DNA of 64,000 bases, from positions 2,806,501 to 2,870,500 of the forward strand of contig NZ_VFOV01000001.1 of NCBI RefSeq assembly GCF_006716315.1. Reading direction: 5' to 3'. Shown here piece by piece: positions 56,466 to 64,000 of this stretch. The DNA comes from Nocardioides albertanoniae. GTDB lineage: Bacteria; Actinomycetota; Actinomycetes; Propionibacteriales; Nocardioidaceae. Every line of letters starts with the position of its first letter. Position 1 is the stretch's first letter. The notes under the pieces are model-generated. The model was given only the letters and a program-made list of their open reading frames with translations. It had not been told where the DNA came from and searched no databases. A program made the translations under genes and the position numbers.

Positions 56466-57904
56466 CCACCGACCTCGCACCGGTCAAGTTCTCCCGCCTG
56501 TCCCGCCGCGGCGTACTCCTCGGCCTCTCCCCCAGTCAACTTGCCACAGTCGGCATCGCGGCGGTCACGCTGGTCATCGCCCTCTACGCTGGCGGCACCT
56601 CCGCCCTCGCCGGCGCAGTCCCAATCATCGGCGCCTGCACGGCCCTTTCGTTCCTGAAGGTCGCCGGACGGCCCGTGGTTGCCTGGCTACCGATCGGCAC
56701 TGTGTGGCTCCGGCGCTCGATGACCGGGCAGCTCGACTACCGCCGCAACTTCACCCGCCCGCGTCAGGCCGGAACCCTCGCCCTCCCCGGCGACGCCGCC
56801 CGCCTCCAGCAGTGGGAGGACGCCGAGACCGGCGCCGTCATGGTCCACGACCCTCACGCCGCCACCCTCACCGCGATCGTCGCGGTCACCCACCCGGCCT
56901 TCGTGCTCCTCGACCCGGCGGAACAACAGCGCCGCGTCACCGGCTGGGGCCGCGTACTCGCCACCGCCTGCCGCTCCGGACGCCTTGCCGCCGTCCAGGT
57001 CACCGAACGTACGCTGCCCGACTCCGGCAAGAGCCTCACCGAATGGTGGGAGACCCACGGCACCGACGACGACACCTGGGCCGCCCGCACCTACGCCGAG
57101 CTCATCGACCGAGCCGGTCCCGCCTCCGAACGCCACGCCACCACCATCTCCATCGCCCTCGACATGCGCGCCGCCTCCCGAGTAATCCGAGCCGCCGGCG
57201 GAGGCCGCAAAGGCGCCGCCGCTGTGCTCCGCCAAGAGATGAGCGCCCTCACCGCGGCGCTGCGCTCGGCCGAGCTAAACCCTGAGGGCTGGCTTACCCC
57301 GGCCGACCTCGCCGTCGTCCTACGCTCCGCCTACGACCTTGACGCCGCACCCGCTCGCGAGCGCCACCCCGACCTCGGCCGCGACCTCACCCAAGCCGGC
57401 CCGATCGCAGTCTCCGAAAGTTGGGGATCGCTGCGCTCCGACTCCGCCCACCACGCCGTCCTCTGGATCAGCGAGTGGCCACGCTCCCAGGTCTACCCCG
57501 GCTTCCTCGCACCCCTCCTACTCACCTCGGGCATACGCCGCGCCCTCACCCTCTATTACCAACCGCTCCGCACCGACACCGCCGCCCGCGACATCCGGAG
57601 AAAGAAGACCGAATACGTCTCCGACGCCACCCAACGCGCAAAACTCGGCCAGATCGAAGACGCTCAGCAAAGCGCCGAATACCGCGATGTCCTCCAGCAA
57701 GAAGCAGAACTCACCGCCGGCCACGGCATCCTCCGCACCACCGGCCTCATCACCATCAGCGCCCCCGACGATCACGAACTAGAGAAGGCCATCGCCACCG
57801 TTGAGCAGGCGGCGATCCAGTCATGCTGCGAGACCCGCCGACTCTGGGGCCAACAGGCCCGGAGCTTCGCCACAGCGCTACCGCTCAGTCGGCGGCTTTC
57901 GTAG
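56462..57904 (+). CDS. SCO6880-family conjugation protein
   Basis: 480 residues. The N-terminal PrgI-like part has two short helices (LATVGIAAVTLVIALYAG, GAVPIIGACTALSFLKVAG). The remainder contains the SCO6880 pattern: GTVWLRRSMTGQLDYRRNF, DPHAATLTAIVAVTHPAFVLLD, GWGRVLATACRSGRLAAVQV, ESWGSLRSDSAHHAVLWISEWPR. It resembles the N-terminal half of VirB4-type ATPases without the P-loop and works with the VirB4 partner two genes downstream. It is usually followed directly by the small gene and VirB4; here a minus-strand gene intervenes. Confidence 0.93.
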   Translation: MTTDLAPVKFSRLSRRGVLLGLSPSQLATVGIAAVTLVIALYAGGTSALAGAVPIIGACTALSFLKVAGRPVVAWLPIGTVWLRRSMTGQLDYRRNFTRPRQAGTLALPGDAARLQQWEDAETGAVMVHDPHAATLTAIVAVTHPAFVLLDPAEQQRRVTGWGRVLATACRSGRLAAVQVTERTLPDSGKSLTEWWETHGTDDDTWAARTYAELIDRAGPASERHATTISIALDMRAASRVIRAAGGGRKGAAAVLRQEMSALTAALRSAELNPEGWLTPADLAVVLRSAYDLDAAPARERHPDLGRDLTQAGPIAVSESWGSLRSDSAHHAVLWISEWPRSQVYPGFLAPLLLTSGIRRALTLYYQPLRTDTAARDIRRKKTEYVSDATQRAKLGQIEDAQQSAEYRDVLQQEAELTAGHGILRTTGLITISAPDDHELEKAIATVEQAAIQSCCETRRLWGQQARSFATALPLSRRLS

Positions 57905-58010
57905 ATGATCCGACGTCGCCCAAATCGTGTTCGCCAAGACGAGTCCGACATGCCCTGGCGAGTGAGGCCCACGGCCTCATTGTCATAGCCGATCGGGTTT
58001 GGCCACCCGC

Positions 58011-59081
58011 TCAAGCCGCAGGAACTGCTGTAGCGGGCTTCACCACCGGCCCCCGTCCGATAGCCGCTCGGTAGCCATCCGCGGTCGCAACGAGGTCGGC
58101 AACCTGGCGAATGAACTTCTGCGTGTAGACCCACTGCTTCGTGGACTCGATCCAAACGCACAGTTCGCTCGTGCTCTTCGGCAGCCGTCCTTTGCCACCC
58201 TTGTCCGGCCCCACGCCGAGATGATGGCGTGCTGCCGTGAAGTCGTTGGTGCTGAACTTGAACGGGATCAGGCACTCCACTGCCCGCGCCGCCGCGGCTG
58301 GCAGAAGCTCATCCTTCAGCGCTACATCACGCAGCTTCTCGATGATGACCGCGCGGCCCTCGCTCTCGATCATCACGCGCTGGTCCTCGGCCGAGAGATC
58401 TTCCATGCGCACGAATCTCAGCGCCATGTCAGCCTCGGTCTTAGGCCCCTTGATCGGGGTCATCATGACTCTGTACACGAATCGCTCATCGGCCAAGACA
58501 GCGGGATCGAGACTCGCCTCGAACTTAGTCACGTACGACTTGGTCGCTGCGGGAACACCGCGGCGCAGCGCCTTCTGCTGCTTGAGCCCTTCAGGCGTCA
58601 GCGATTGAACGAAGACCGGGAAACGGAGCTCAGACCCCAGGCTGTACACGGAACCGAAACGCCGGACTAACTCGGCCTCGAAGTTGATGACCAATGCGTG
58701 CGCGTGCGGCGCGGTCTCGATCATCGTCGCGGTCTGAAACCTGTGCTCGATCTTGTTGCGCAGTCCGATGAAGAACTCGATGTTGGCGCGGGTGGGGTCG
58801 CTCGCGGAGAACTCCTCCTTCAGACACTTCGCGAGATCCCAAGACTTCTTGTCGCCATTCGGCAAACGCTCGTAGCGACGGCTGCCCTTCTGCCGGTAGT
58901 GCAAGTTCACGCCGCGTCGCGTCAGATCAGCGTGGAGCAGGTCCTGCCAGGCGAGGTGCATGTGCACCACGAAGTCTAGGTAGCTCGCGCGGTCGCCCGG
59001 TCGGTTGTAGAAGTCCACGGCCAGGCACGCCTGCCGACGCGCCTCCTGCATGGTGTGCCACCAGGCGGGTCGCTTCGCCAT
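58011..59081 (-). CDS. DUF3644 protein with HEPN-type motif
   Basis: 356 residues. The N-terminal 150 residues are helical (ARRQACLAVDFYNRPG, DFVVHMHLAWQDLLHADL). The HEPN RNase signature RNKIEH appears near residue 107 within EFFIGLRNKIEHRF. The C-terminal half includes ELCVWIESTKQWVYTQKFIRQVADLV. DUF3644 is a HEPN-superfamily group linked with defence or toxin functions. It lies antisense between two transfer genes, is not needed for conjugation, and probably is cargo such as an RNA-targeting defence gene. ATG start. The activity is inferred from the motif. Confidence 0.8.
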   Translation of the reverse strand: MAKRPAWWHTMQEARRQACLAVDFYNRPGDRASYLDFVVHMHLAWQDLLHADLTRRGVNLHYRQKGSRRYERLPNGDKKSWDLAKCLKEEFSASDPTRANIEFFIGLRNKIEHRFQTATMIETAPHAHALVINFEAELVRRFGSVYSLGSELRFPVFVQSLTPEGLKQQKALRRGVPAATKSYVTKFEASLDPAVLADERFVYRVMMTPIKGPKTEADMALRFVRMEDLSAEDQRVMIESEGRAVIIEKLRDVALKDELLPAAAARAVECLIPFKFSTNDFTAARHHLGVGPDKGGKGRLPKSTSELCVWIESTKQWVYTQKFIRQVADLVATADGYRAAIGRGPVVKPATAVPAA

Positions 59082-59392
59082 TGCATCTTCTCCTGATCTT
59101 CATCTACACACATGATCTTGCCCTTATACGGCCTTCCACGCGATCAGGTTTCTGCGTTTAGCGGCCACATAGCCAGAAATGATGGACTTGATCGACTGAG
59201 CTGCTGACACACGGTGTGATCTCATCGCGCGACGTATCCCCGCGAGACGACCAGCGCGAGCGATGCCGAGGGCGAACGGGAGGCTTTCGCCGAACTCATC
59301 TCGTCACCGACCAAGTCTGACCCGCGCGGCGTCCCTGCTGGAGTCAAGGTCGCACCTGCCTGCTGATCACCCTTTCAAAGCAGGAGGACACG
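59082..59392. other. divergent intergenic region
   Basis: About 310 bases between the DUF3644 gene (minus) and the next transfer gene (plus). The first 120 bases are AT-richer than the surroundings and presumably hold the DUF3644 promoter. A GGAGG site lies before the 59,393 start. No gene or strong repeat was seen. Confidence 0.4.
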
Positions 59393-59800
59393 ATGCCGAC
59401 CTTCAACGACCCGACCAAGGACGCAGAGGAAGCCCGCCAAGCACTGCGCGGCCTCGCGCACGCGACCAGGAACCTCGAGGACCCCTCGGTGGTCTACGAC
59501 CTGCTGGGTGCCCTCTCCCAAGCGATCACCTCGATGGGGCAGACGCTCAACCAGATCGGTGGCTTCCACGACACCCTGAAACGGCACGACATCCGGCCCG
59601 TCGTGGCCGACAGCTCGCGGACTGGGTACAGCGCCTCCTATCAGGTGTCGTGGGAACTCCACCGGGCCGCCGAGATGACCCGCCAGATTGCCAAAGTCGT
59701 CGACCACGCCCACGAGATCGAGGCCAGAATCGCATACTCACGTCCCGTCGAACAGACCGCCCGAACCACCAGCATCCCCGGCAACGGGATCACACTGTGA
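59393..59800 (+). CDS. small conserved transfer-operon protein
   Basis: 135 residues, soluble and helical (DAEEARQALRGLAHATRNLED, VVYDLLGALSQAITSMGQTLNQIGGFHD, SYQVSWELHRAAEMTRQIAKVVDHAHEIE). Proteins of this type lie between SCO6880 and VirB4-like genes in actinobacterial elements; the role is unknown. The stop overlaps the next start by GTGA. Confidence 0.75.
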   Translation: MPTFNDPTKDAEEARQALRGLAHATRNLEDPSVVYDLLGALSQAITSMGQTLNQIGGFHDTLKRHDIRPVVADSSRTGYSASYQVSWELHRAAEMTRQIAKVVDHAHEIEARIAYSRPVEQTARTTSIPGNGITL

Positions 59801-61266
59801 CCCGAGAGGAACGGCTCCACGCTGCCACGCTTGTTTCTCCTGCCCACGAGCGTCGGCGAGACCGCAAGAAGCGACGCCGTGCCACCGCCCAACTGCTCTC
59901 CGACTGGCACGCACGGAACCGGGCCGCCGACCTTGCCTCGGATGTCGAGCACGAGCCGCCGATGATCGGTCCAGCAGGTGAGGCCGGACCGGCCATGCTG
60001 CGTACGCATGGACGACTCCGCCTTCCGAAGCACCAAGACACCTCCGCAACTTGGGGCGGCGCGTACCCCTTCCTCGCCGAGGGCGGACTCGGCGCCGACG
60101 GCATCTTCGTCGGCCAGGACCTCTACTCCGGCAGCTCGTTCGTCTACGACCCCTGGGTCCTCTACGCCCGCGGACAGATCACCGCCCCCAACGTCGTCCT
60201 CGCCGGAATCGTCGGCTCCGGGAAGTCATCACTGGCCAAGAGCCTCTATAGCCGGTCCATCCCGTTCGGGAGACGTGTGTACGTCCCCGGCGACCCCAAA
60301 GGCGAACACACCCCTGTGGCCGAAGCCGTCGGCGGACGCGCCATCGCCCTCGGCCACGGCATGCCCAACCGCCTCAACCCCCTCGACGAGGGTCACCGCC
60401 CGGCGGGGCTCGACGACGTCCAGTGGGCCGCTCAGGTCACCGCACGCCGCCGCGACCTCCTCGGAGCTCTCGCCGAAACCGTCCTCGACAGGGCCCTCAC
60501 ACCACTCGAGCACACTGCGATCGACGTCGCGCTGGGCGCAGTCGTCCGGTCGTACGAGGTCCCGATCCTCCCCCTCGTCGTCGACCGGCTTCTTTCCCCC
60601 GACCCCGCCGACGACCCGGACCACCGGCTCACCGACGATGGCCGCCTCGCCGCCCATGCCCTCCGCCGACTCGTTGCGGGTGACCTCGCCGGACTTTTCG
60701 ACGGACCCTCAACCGTACGGTTCGACCCCACGCTGCCCATGATCTCGCTGGACCTGTCCCGCGTCACCGAGAACGCCATGCTGATCTCCGTGCTGATGAC
60801 CTGCGCCTCAGCCTGGATGGAATCCGCGCTCCTGGACCCCGACGGCGGGCAGCGGTGGGTCGTGTACGACGAAGCCTGGCGCCTCATGTCCCACCCCGCC
60901 CTGCTCCGCCGGATGGACGCCCACTGGCGACTCGCCCGCCACTATGGGATCGCCAACATGCTGATCTTCCACAAGCTGAGCGACCTCGACAACGTCGGCG
61001 ACTCCGGCACCGCCATGCGCGCCCTCGCCTCATCCCTGCTCTCCAACGCCGAAACCCGGATCATCTACCGGCAGGAAGCCGACCAACTCGGCAACACCGC
61101 AGCGGCGCTCGGACTCACCTCGACCGAGCAAAGCCTGCTTCCAACGCTAAGCACGGGTCGGGGGCTGTGGCGGATCAAGGAACGATCCTTCGTCTGCCAG
61201 CACCAGCTCCATCCCGCCGAACTATCCCTCTTCGACACCGCTGGGCGCATGCGCGATCGCCGCTAA
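59797..61266 (+). CDS. VirB4-like conjugation ATPase
   Basis: 489 residues from the GTG at 59,797. Walker A is LAGIVGSGKSSLAKSL near residue 137, with the VirB4/TraC-type lead-in FVYDPWVLYARGQITAPN. Walker B is WVVYDEAWRLMSHPALLRRMD. The C-terminal SLLSNAETRIIYRQ and LPTLSTGRGLWRI are the arginine-finger region. It powers type IV secretion. The N-terminal VirB4 half is supplied by the separate SCO6880 protein. A longer upstream frame overlaps the previous gene and is rejected. A VirD4 coupling-protein gene, expected next, is absent. Confidence 0.9.
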   Translation: MTREERLHAATLVSPAHERRRDRKKRRRATAQLLSDWHARNRAADLASDVEHEPPMIGPAGEAGPAMLRTHGRLRLPKHQDTSATWGGAYPFLAEGGLGADGIFVGQDLYSGSSFVYDPWVLYARGQITAPNVVLAGIVGSGKSSLAKSLYSRSIPFGRRVYVPGDPKGEHTPVAEAVGGRAIALGHGMPNRLNPLDEGHRPAGLDDVQWAAQVTARRRDLLGALAETVLDRALTPLEHTAIDVALGAVVRSYEVPILPLVVDRLLSPDPADDPDHRLTDDGRLAAHALRRLVAGDLAGLFDGPSTVRFDPTLPMISLDLSRVTENAMLISVLMTCASAWMESALLDPDGGQRWVVYDEAWRLMSHPALLRRMDAHWRLARHYGIANMLIFHKLSDLDNVGDSGTAMRALASSLLSNAETRIIYRQEADQLGNTAAALGLTSTEQSLLPTLSTGRGLWRIKERSFVCQHQLHPAELSLFDTAGRMRDRR

Positions 61267-61406
61267 CTGGTTACGACTGCACCTGCCATTCCAACCAACG
61301 TGCCGTTCCCGAAACTGAGGTCGCCCGACTGTCGAATCTAGCCGCGCCCGTTCGTGGAACAGTAGAGAGCGGACATCCAGTCCGCCCTGCCCTTCGAGGA
61401 GTCGAC

Positions 61407-62006
61407 ATGGCGAACTACATCATCTACTTCAACGCCCCATGGTGCGGCGACCACACCGAAGAGTGGTTCCAGAGCAGAGTGGAGCCGTCCAGCGCCGTCA
61501 GCCGCGAGATGATGGACGCCGGCGTCTGGGTGTTCGGCGGTGGCCTGGCAGACGGCCACACCGTCCACAGCGCCGACGCCACCAGCGGCACCGCCGTGGT
61601 CACCGACGGCCCCTACGTCGAGACCAAAGAGCACATCGGCGGCTTCGTCGTCATCGACGTACCCGACGTCGAGACCGCCAAGTACTGGGCCGGCCGACTC
61701 GCGGAGGGGTGCGGCTGGCCACAAGAAGTCCGCGGGCCAGTCTGTAGGTTCCGCAGGTCGCAATACCGGACCACGAATGTACAGCGCATTACTCATGCCG
61801 GTCGAGTAGCAGCAGCGTACGGGCGATCAGACAGCCATCGTCGAGCAAGACGTGCGTTCCAGCGACCCAATCGATCTACAACGGGTTTGTCGGAACTGGA
61901 CACCGTCAGCGTCGCGCGCGATCTGGCGACGCTGACCGGTCCAGTTGCTTCTACCTCATGCGCGCGGTCACAACGAGCGTCGTTCCGTCGAGTGTGTCTC
62001 CGATAG
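61407..62006 (+). CDS. YCII-like protein with an anomalous C-terminal extension
   Basis: 199 residues. Residues 1-112 form a YCII-related domain (MANYIIYFNAPWCG, VFGGGLADGHTVHSADA, VVTDGPYVETKEHIGGFVVIDVPDVETAKYWAGRLAEGCGWPQEVR), which normally ends at about 115-125 residues. The remaining 80 residues are basic, low in hydrophobics, match no known domain, and are read through a strong hairpin (61,894-61,946) into the end of the opposite-strand gene. The normal stop has probably been lost by a frameshift or recombination. The role is unknown; YCII proteins are ferredoxin-like and may be dehydrases or sigma-factor partners. Confidence 0.65.
   Translation: MANYIIYFNAPWCGDHTEEWFQSRVEPSSAVSREMMDAGVWVFGGGLADGHTVHSADATSGTAVVTDGPYVETKEHIGGFVVIDVPDVETAKYWAGRLAEGCGWPQEVRGPVCRFRRSQYRTTNVQRITHAGRVAAAYGRSDSHRRARRAFQRPNRSTTGLSELDTVSVARDLATLTGPVASTSCARSQRASFRRVCLR
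61894..61946. terminator. long hairpin between convergent genes
   Basis: An outer stem (AACTGGAC at 61,894-61,901 with GTCCAGTT at 61,939-61,946) and an 11-bp inner stem (61,905-61,915 with 61,926-61,936) around a 10-base loop. It is a likely two-way terminator for the YCII-like and unknown genes that converge here. The YCII frame passes through it. Confidence 0.65.
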
Positions 62007-62847
62007 CAGCCGTCGCCCACGATGCGATCTGGCTGTGGCTGGCTTCGAGCAGCGCGGTGAGATCGGCGGTTCGTGGGCGGTCCGAGAACGAGGCATCGAG
62101 GAACGTCGAGCCCGTCGCTCCGATCGCCTCGCCGTCGTCATCGACCTCATCGACTTCCCACCGGCCGATCGAGATTCCCCACCCAGGCAGGCCAAGCGGG
62201 TTCACCGACATCTTGGGCCCGACCTCGAGATAGAAGTCGTGGTTTCCGGAGTCGTCGTCGAACGGATCGATGAAGAAGTCGAGGCCCTCCAGACTGATGG
62301 ATACGAATGCGTCCGGTGAGCATCGCGTGTAGGCGTCGAGCATCATGCGGAGATCGTCAGCGGCGACCTGGCGATCCGCGTCGGTGTCGTAGTCGTCGTG
62401 CTGATCGAGATACTCACGGTCGCGCTCCTTGAGCCCGAGATCCTCGGTGTAGACGAACGGCTCGTCGCGTTCCCAAAGGCGCTGGCCAGGTTCCTCTGAC
62501 ACGTCGGCTCCCTCCTCCTCCGCGAGGGCGACCCGGAGCCACTTTGCTTCGGTCGCCAACTCGGCCTCAACGGCCGTGCGCACCGGCGGTGGCACCGTCG
62601 TCAACTCCTGGTCGAGATCGGCGAGGGCGTCGTGCAACTGCCACATTGCCAGGACGTACCAGAGGCTGTGGGCACAGTCGAGAAGCTGCGAGCGTTCCTT
62701 CGGATTGGACAGCACATCGAGGTGGTCACGCGGATAGTCGTCTGCAGGTTCGAATCGTGTGTCCCAGGTGCTTACTGGCGTGGTCGCGCTTGCGGAGACC
62801 CGGTTGAGTGCGTCCACGATCGGCTCCGCGAGAGCGACAGACTCCAC
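61951..62847 (-). CDS. hypothetical protein
   Basis: 298 residues, unrecognised and acidic. Helical at the start (AHSLWYVLAMWQLHDALADLDQE), with a highly charged middle (ERDREYLDQHDDYDTDADRQVAADDLRMMLDAY) and a beta-rich C-terminal half (ISLEGLDFFIDPFDDDSGNHDFYLEVG, GWGISIGRWEVDEVDDDGEAIG). No signal peptide or membrane segment. The start may be a few codons upstream. It looks like a real gene from its coding bias. Confidence 0.6.
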   Translation of the reverse strand: MESVALAEPIVDALNRVSASATTPVSTWDTRFEPADDYPRDHLDVLSNPKERSQLLDCAHSLWYVLAMWQLHDALADLDQELTTVPPPVRTAVEAELATEAKWLRVALAEEEGADVSEEPGQRLWERDEPFVYTEDLGLKERDREYLDQHDDYDTDADRQVAADDLRMMLDAYTRCSPDAFVSISLEGLDFFIDPFDDDSGNHDFYLEVGPKMSVNPLGLPGWGISIGRWEVDEVDDDGEAIGATGSTFLDASFSDRPRTADLTALLEASHSQIASWATAAIGDTLDGTTLVVTARMR

Positions 62848-63353
62848 GCTCGTGACGGTCGACGACGCGAGTCAGGACCGTCCACGGAACGTCGCCAGGA
62901 TCTGGACCTTGCCGCGGTGGGCATGGTGCGAATAGATGGTCATTACAGGTGGCTCCCTTGCGGCCATCGCACACACAGTGTGCGCGACAGCCTGAAGTAA
63001 CGAAACGAGAAGGCGGCGGTAGCGCAGGCGCAATCCAACGCCCCGTGCCGCGAGACCGACGGTGGTGGTTCAGGTGCTTTCCCGAACTCCTTGCCTGTCC
63101 CCACAGTACAAGACCGACCATGCCGCCTCACGCTGGTTCGGATACGCGTGTCACCAACTCGAACGTGCCTGACGTGCGCGCAGCATGCGCAGGTCCTTCC
63201 CACTCAGACGTCCCCGGTTTCGAGGGCGTCAGGCGCAGGCTGCCGTTCCAGGTCGATGTTGTAGATGCGTTCTTCGGTGCCGGTAAGGCATCGAACCCGC
63301 TGACGCGGACCCGCGGGAGCACCTGCTGTTCGACACGACAGCTGGAGGCGACG
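62848..63353. other. intergenic region before the ArdC-like gene
   Basis: About 500 bases with no clear gene. On the minus strand a 23-codon frame at 62,872-62,943 (MTIYSHHAHRGKVQ...) has a GGGAG-like site upstream but is too short to support alone. A GGAGG ribosome site lies just before 63,354. Nothing else stands out. Confidence 0.4.
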
Positions 63354-64000
63354 ATGTCGACGACACTCACCGAGCGACAGGCACGCAAGCAAGCCGAGCG
63401 CGAAGCGAAGTTGGAAGCGGTCCAGCAACGGCTGACGACCGCGGTAGAGCAACTGGTGACCGGCGACGACTGGCGCCGCGCGCTGGAGTTCTCGGCAAAG
63501 TTTCGGAGCCGCAGCTTTCGGAACTCGATGCTCATCGCGGTCCAGCATGCCGAGGCATACGAGCAGGGTCGCGTTCCGACCCCGTTCCCGACCTACGTCG
63601 CAGGCTACAAGCAATGGCTCACCCTCGGTCGTCAGGTTCGCAAAGGAGAGGCCGGCTACCAGATCCTCTCGCCGAAGACGGCACGGTTCGCCACGTCCAC
63701 TCCGTCCGACCCGTCGTCGTGGCGGCGCCTGGCAACCAACGAGAAGGCACAGCCGGGCGAGACAGTCCGGACCCGGATGACCGGGGTCCGCTTGGCGTAC
63801 GTCTGGGACATCTCCTTGACCGAAGGAGACGATCTGCCGACTACTCCCGCACCGCAGATTCTGAAAGGCGAGGCACCCGAAGGGCTCTGGGATGGGTTGG
63901 CAGACCTCATCACCGAGGAGGGATACGAACTGCGACTGGTCTCGAACGCCACGGCGATCGGCGGCGCCAACGGGCTGACCGACTTCCAGACCCGGGAGGT
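63354..64000 (+). CDS. ArdC-like antirestriction / ssDNA-binding protein (partial, cut by window end)
   Basis: An open frame of 215 codons that runs off the window. It begins MSTTLTERQARKQAEREAKL behind GGAGG. The N-terminal ArdC-type domain pattern is present: VEQLVTGDDWRRALEFSAKFRSRSFRNSMLI, then EAYEQGRVPTPFPTYVAGYKQW and LGRQVRKGEAGYQILSP, followed by TGVRLAYVWDIS. ArdC proteins bind single-stranded DNA and protect incoming conjugative DNA from restriction; many carry a C-terminal metallopeptidase-like domain, which would lie beyond the window. Strong fit with the conjugative element. Confidence 0.85.
   Translation, partial: MSTTLTERQARKQAEREAKLEAVQQRLTTAVEQLVTGDDWRRALEFSAKFRSRSFRNSMLIAVQHAEAYEQGRVPTPFPTYVAGYKQWLTLGRQVRKGEAGYQILSPKTARFATSTPSDPSSWRRLATNEKAQPGETVRTRMTGVRLAYVWDISLTEGDDLPTTPAPQILKGEAPEGLWDGLADLITEEGYELRLVSNATAIGGANGLTDFQTRE

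Larger units (their letters stand above)
17716..64000. mobile_element. integrative and conjugative element (left part; continues past the window)
   Basis: Everything right of tRNA-Leu is accessory: relaxase, Tad pilus operon, type IV secretion genes, primase, ParB, antirestriction, defence and resistance genes, with no core metabolism. A tRNA 3' end is the classic tyrosine-integrase target, so I take 17,716 as the approximate left edge. No integrase, excisionase or repeated tRNA end (attR) is visible before 64,000. The gene order of the secretion part (M23 peptidase, DUF6112, VirB6-like, SCO6880, VirB4) is that of known actinobacterial elements. The exact ends are unproven. Confidence 0.85.

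Noticed and set aside
62872..62943. 23-codon minus-strand peptide
   Set aside because: It has a plausible ribosome site but is too short and has no supporting family or bias.

Overview
The window is high-GC actinobacterial DNA. Mycothiol ligase (mshC), an F420-type PPOX protein, DUF3090, a SCO1664-family protein and DUF5703 are all actinobacterial markers. Codon use and the gene set fit a Nocardioidaceae-like member of the Propionibacteriales. The family-level placement is an inference, because no 16S gene is present.

Positions 1-17,629 are ordinary chromosome. They carry a PPOX protein, metH, a PAC2 protein, the cluster mshC / SCO1664-family / DUF3090 / histidine phosphatase, a CorA transporter, ilvA, uppP, an aldo-keto reductase, DUF5703, a second histidine phosphatase, an M20 peptidase and a glycerophosphodiesterase. 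Three convergent gene pairs are separated by long perfect inverted repeats that probably act as two-way terminators.

A tRNA-Leu(GAG) gene at 17,630-17,715 marks the edge of a large integrated conjugative element that runs past the right end of the window. No integrase lies in the window. Moving inward, the element holds: (i) a Gabija-like defence pair (class 2 OLD nuclease plus UvrD-like helicase) whose nuclease gene is frameshifted in a G7 run; (ii) a small membrane protein and a MobF (TrwC/TraI) relaxase-helicase on the minus strand; (iii) a compact, translationally coupled Tad/Flp-type pilus operon from 26.6 to 37.5 kb (lipoprotein, secreted protein, SAF/CpaB, CpaE, TadA, TadB, TadC, Flp-like pilin, three TadE/G-like proteins and a large LysM-BTAD membrane protein); (iv) a 7.18-kb IS21-family transposon with matched multi-repeat ends that encloses istA (frameshifted), istB and a complete mercury-resistance locus (merR, merA, merB, a MerT-like protein, a thioredoxin-like lipoprotein and CcdA); (v) a TetR gene whose last codons come from the transposon end; (vi) a DUF6879 / XRE-DUF5753 regulatory set; (vii) a primase-polymerase and ParB module; (viii) a type IV secretion operon (membrane protein, M23 peptidase, two DUF6112 VirB2-like proteins, VirB6-like, SCO6880-family and VirB4-like ATPase) interrupted by two minus-strand cargo genes, DUF6933 and a HEPN-motif DUF3644 gene; (ix) a YCII-like protein, an unknown gene and the start of an ArdC-like antirestriction gene cut by the window edge.

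Together these describe a self-transmissible element: relaxase and T4SS for transfer, prim-pol and ParB for maintenance, ArdC-like and Gabija-like genes for contests with restriction systems and phages, and a mercury transposon that landed between the pilus and replication modules. The coupling protein (VirD4), prepilin peptidase and integrase are not in the window.
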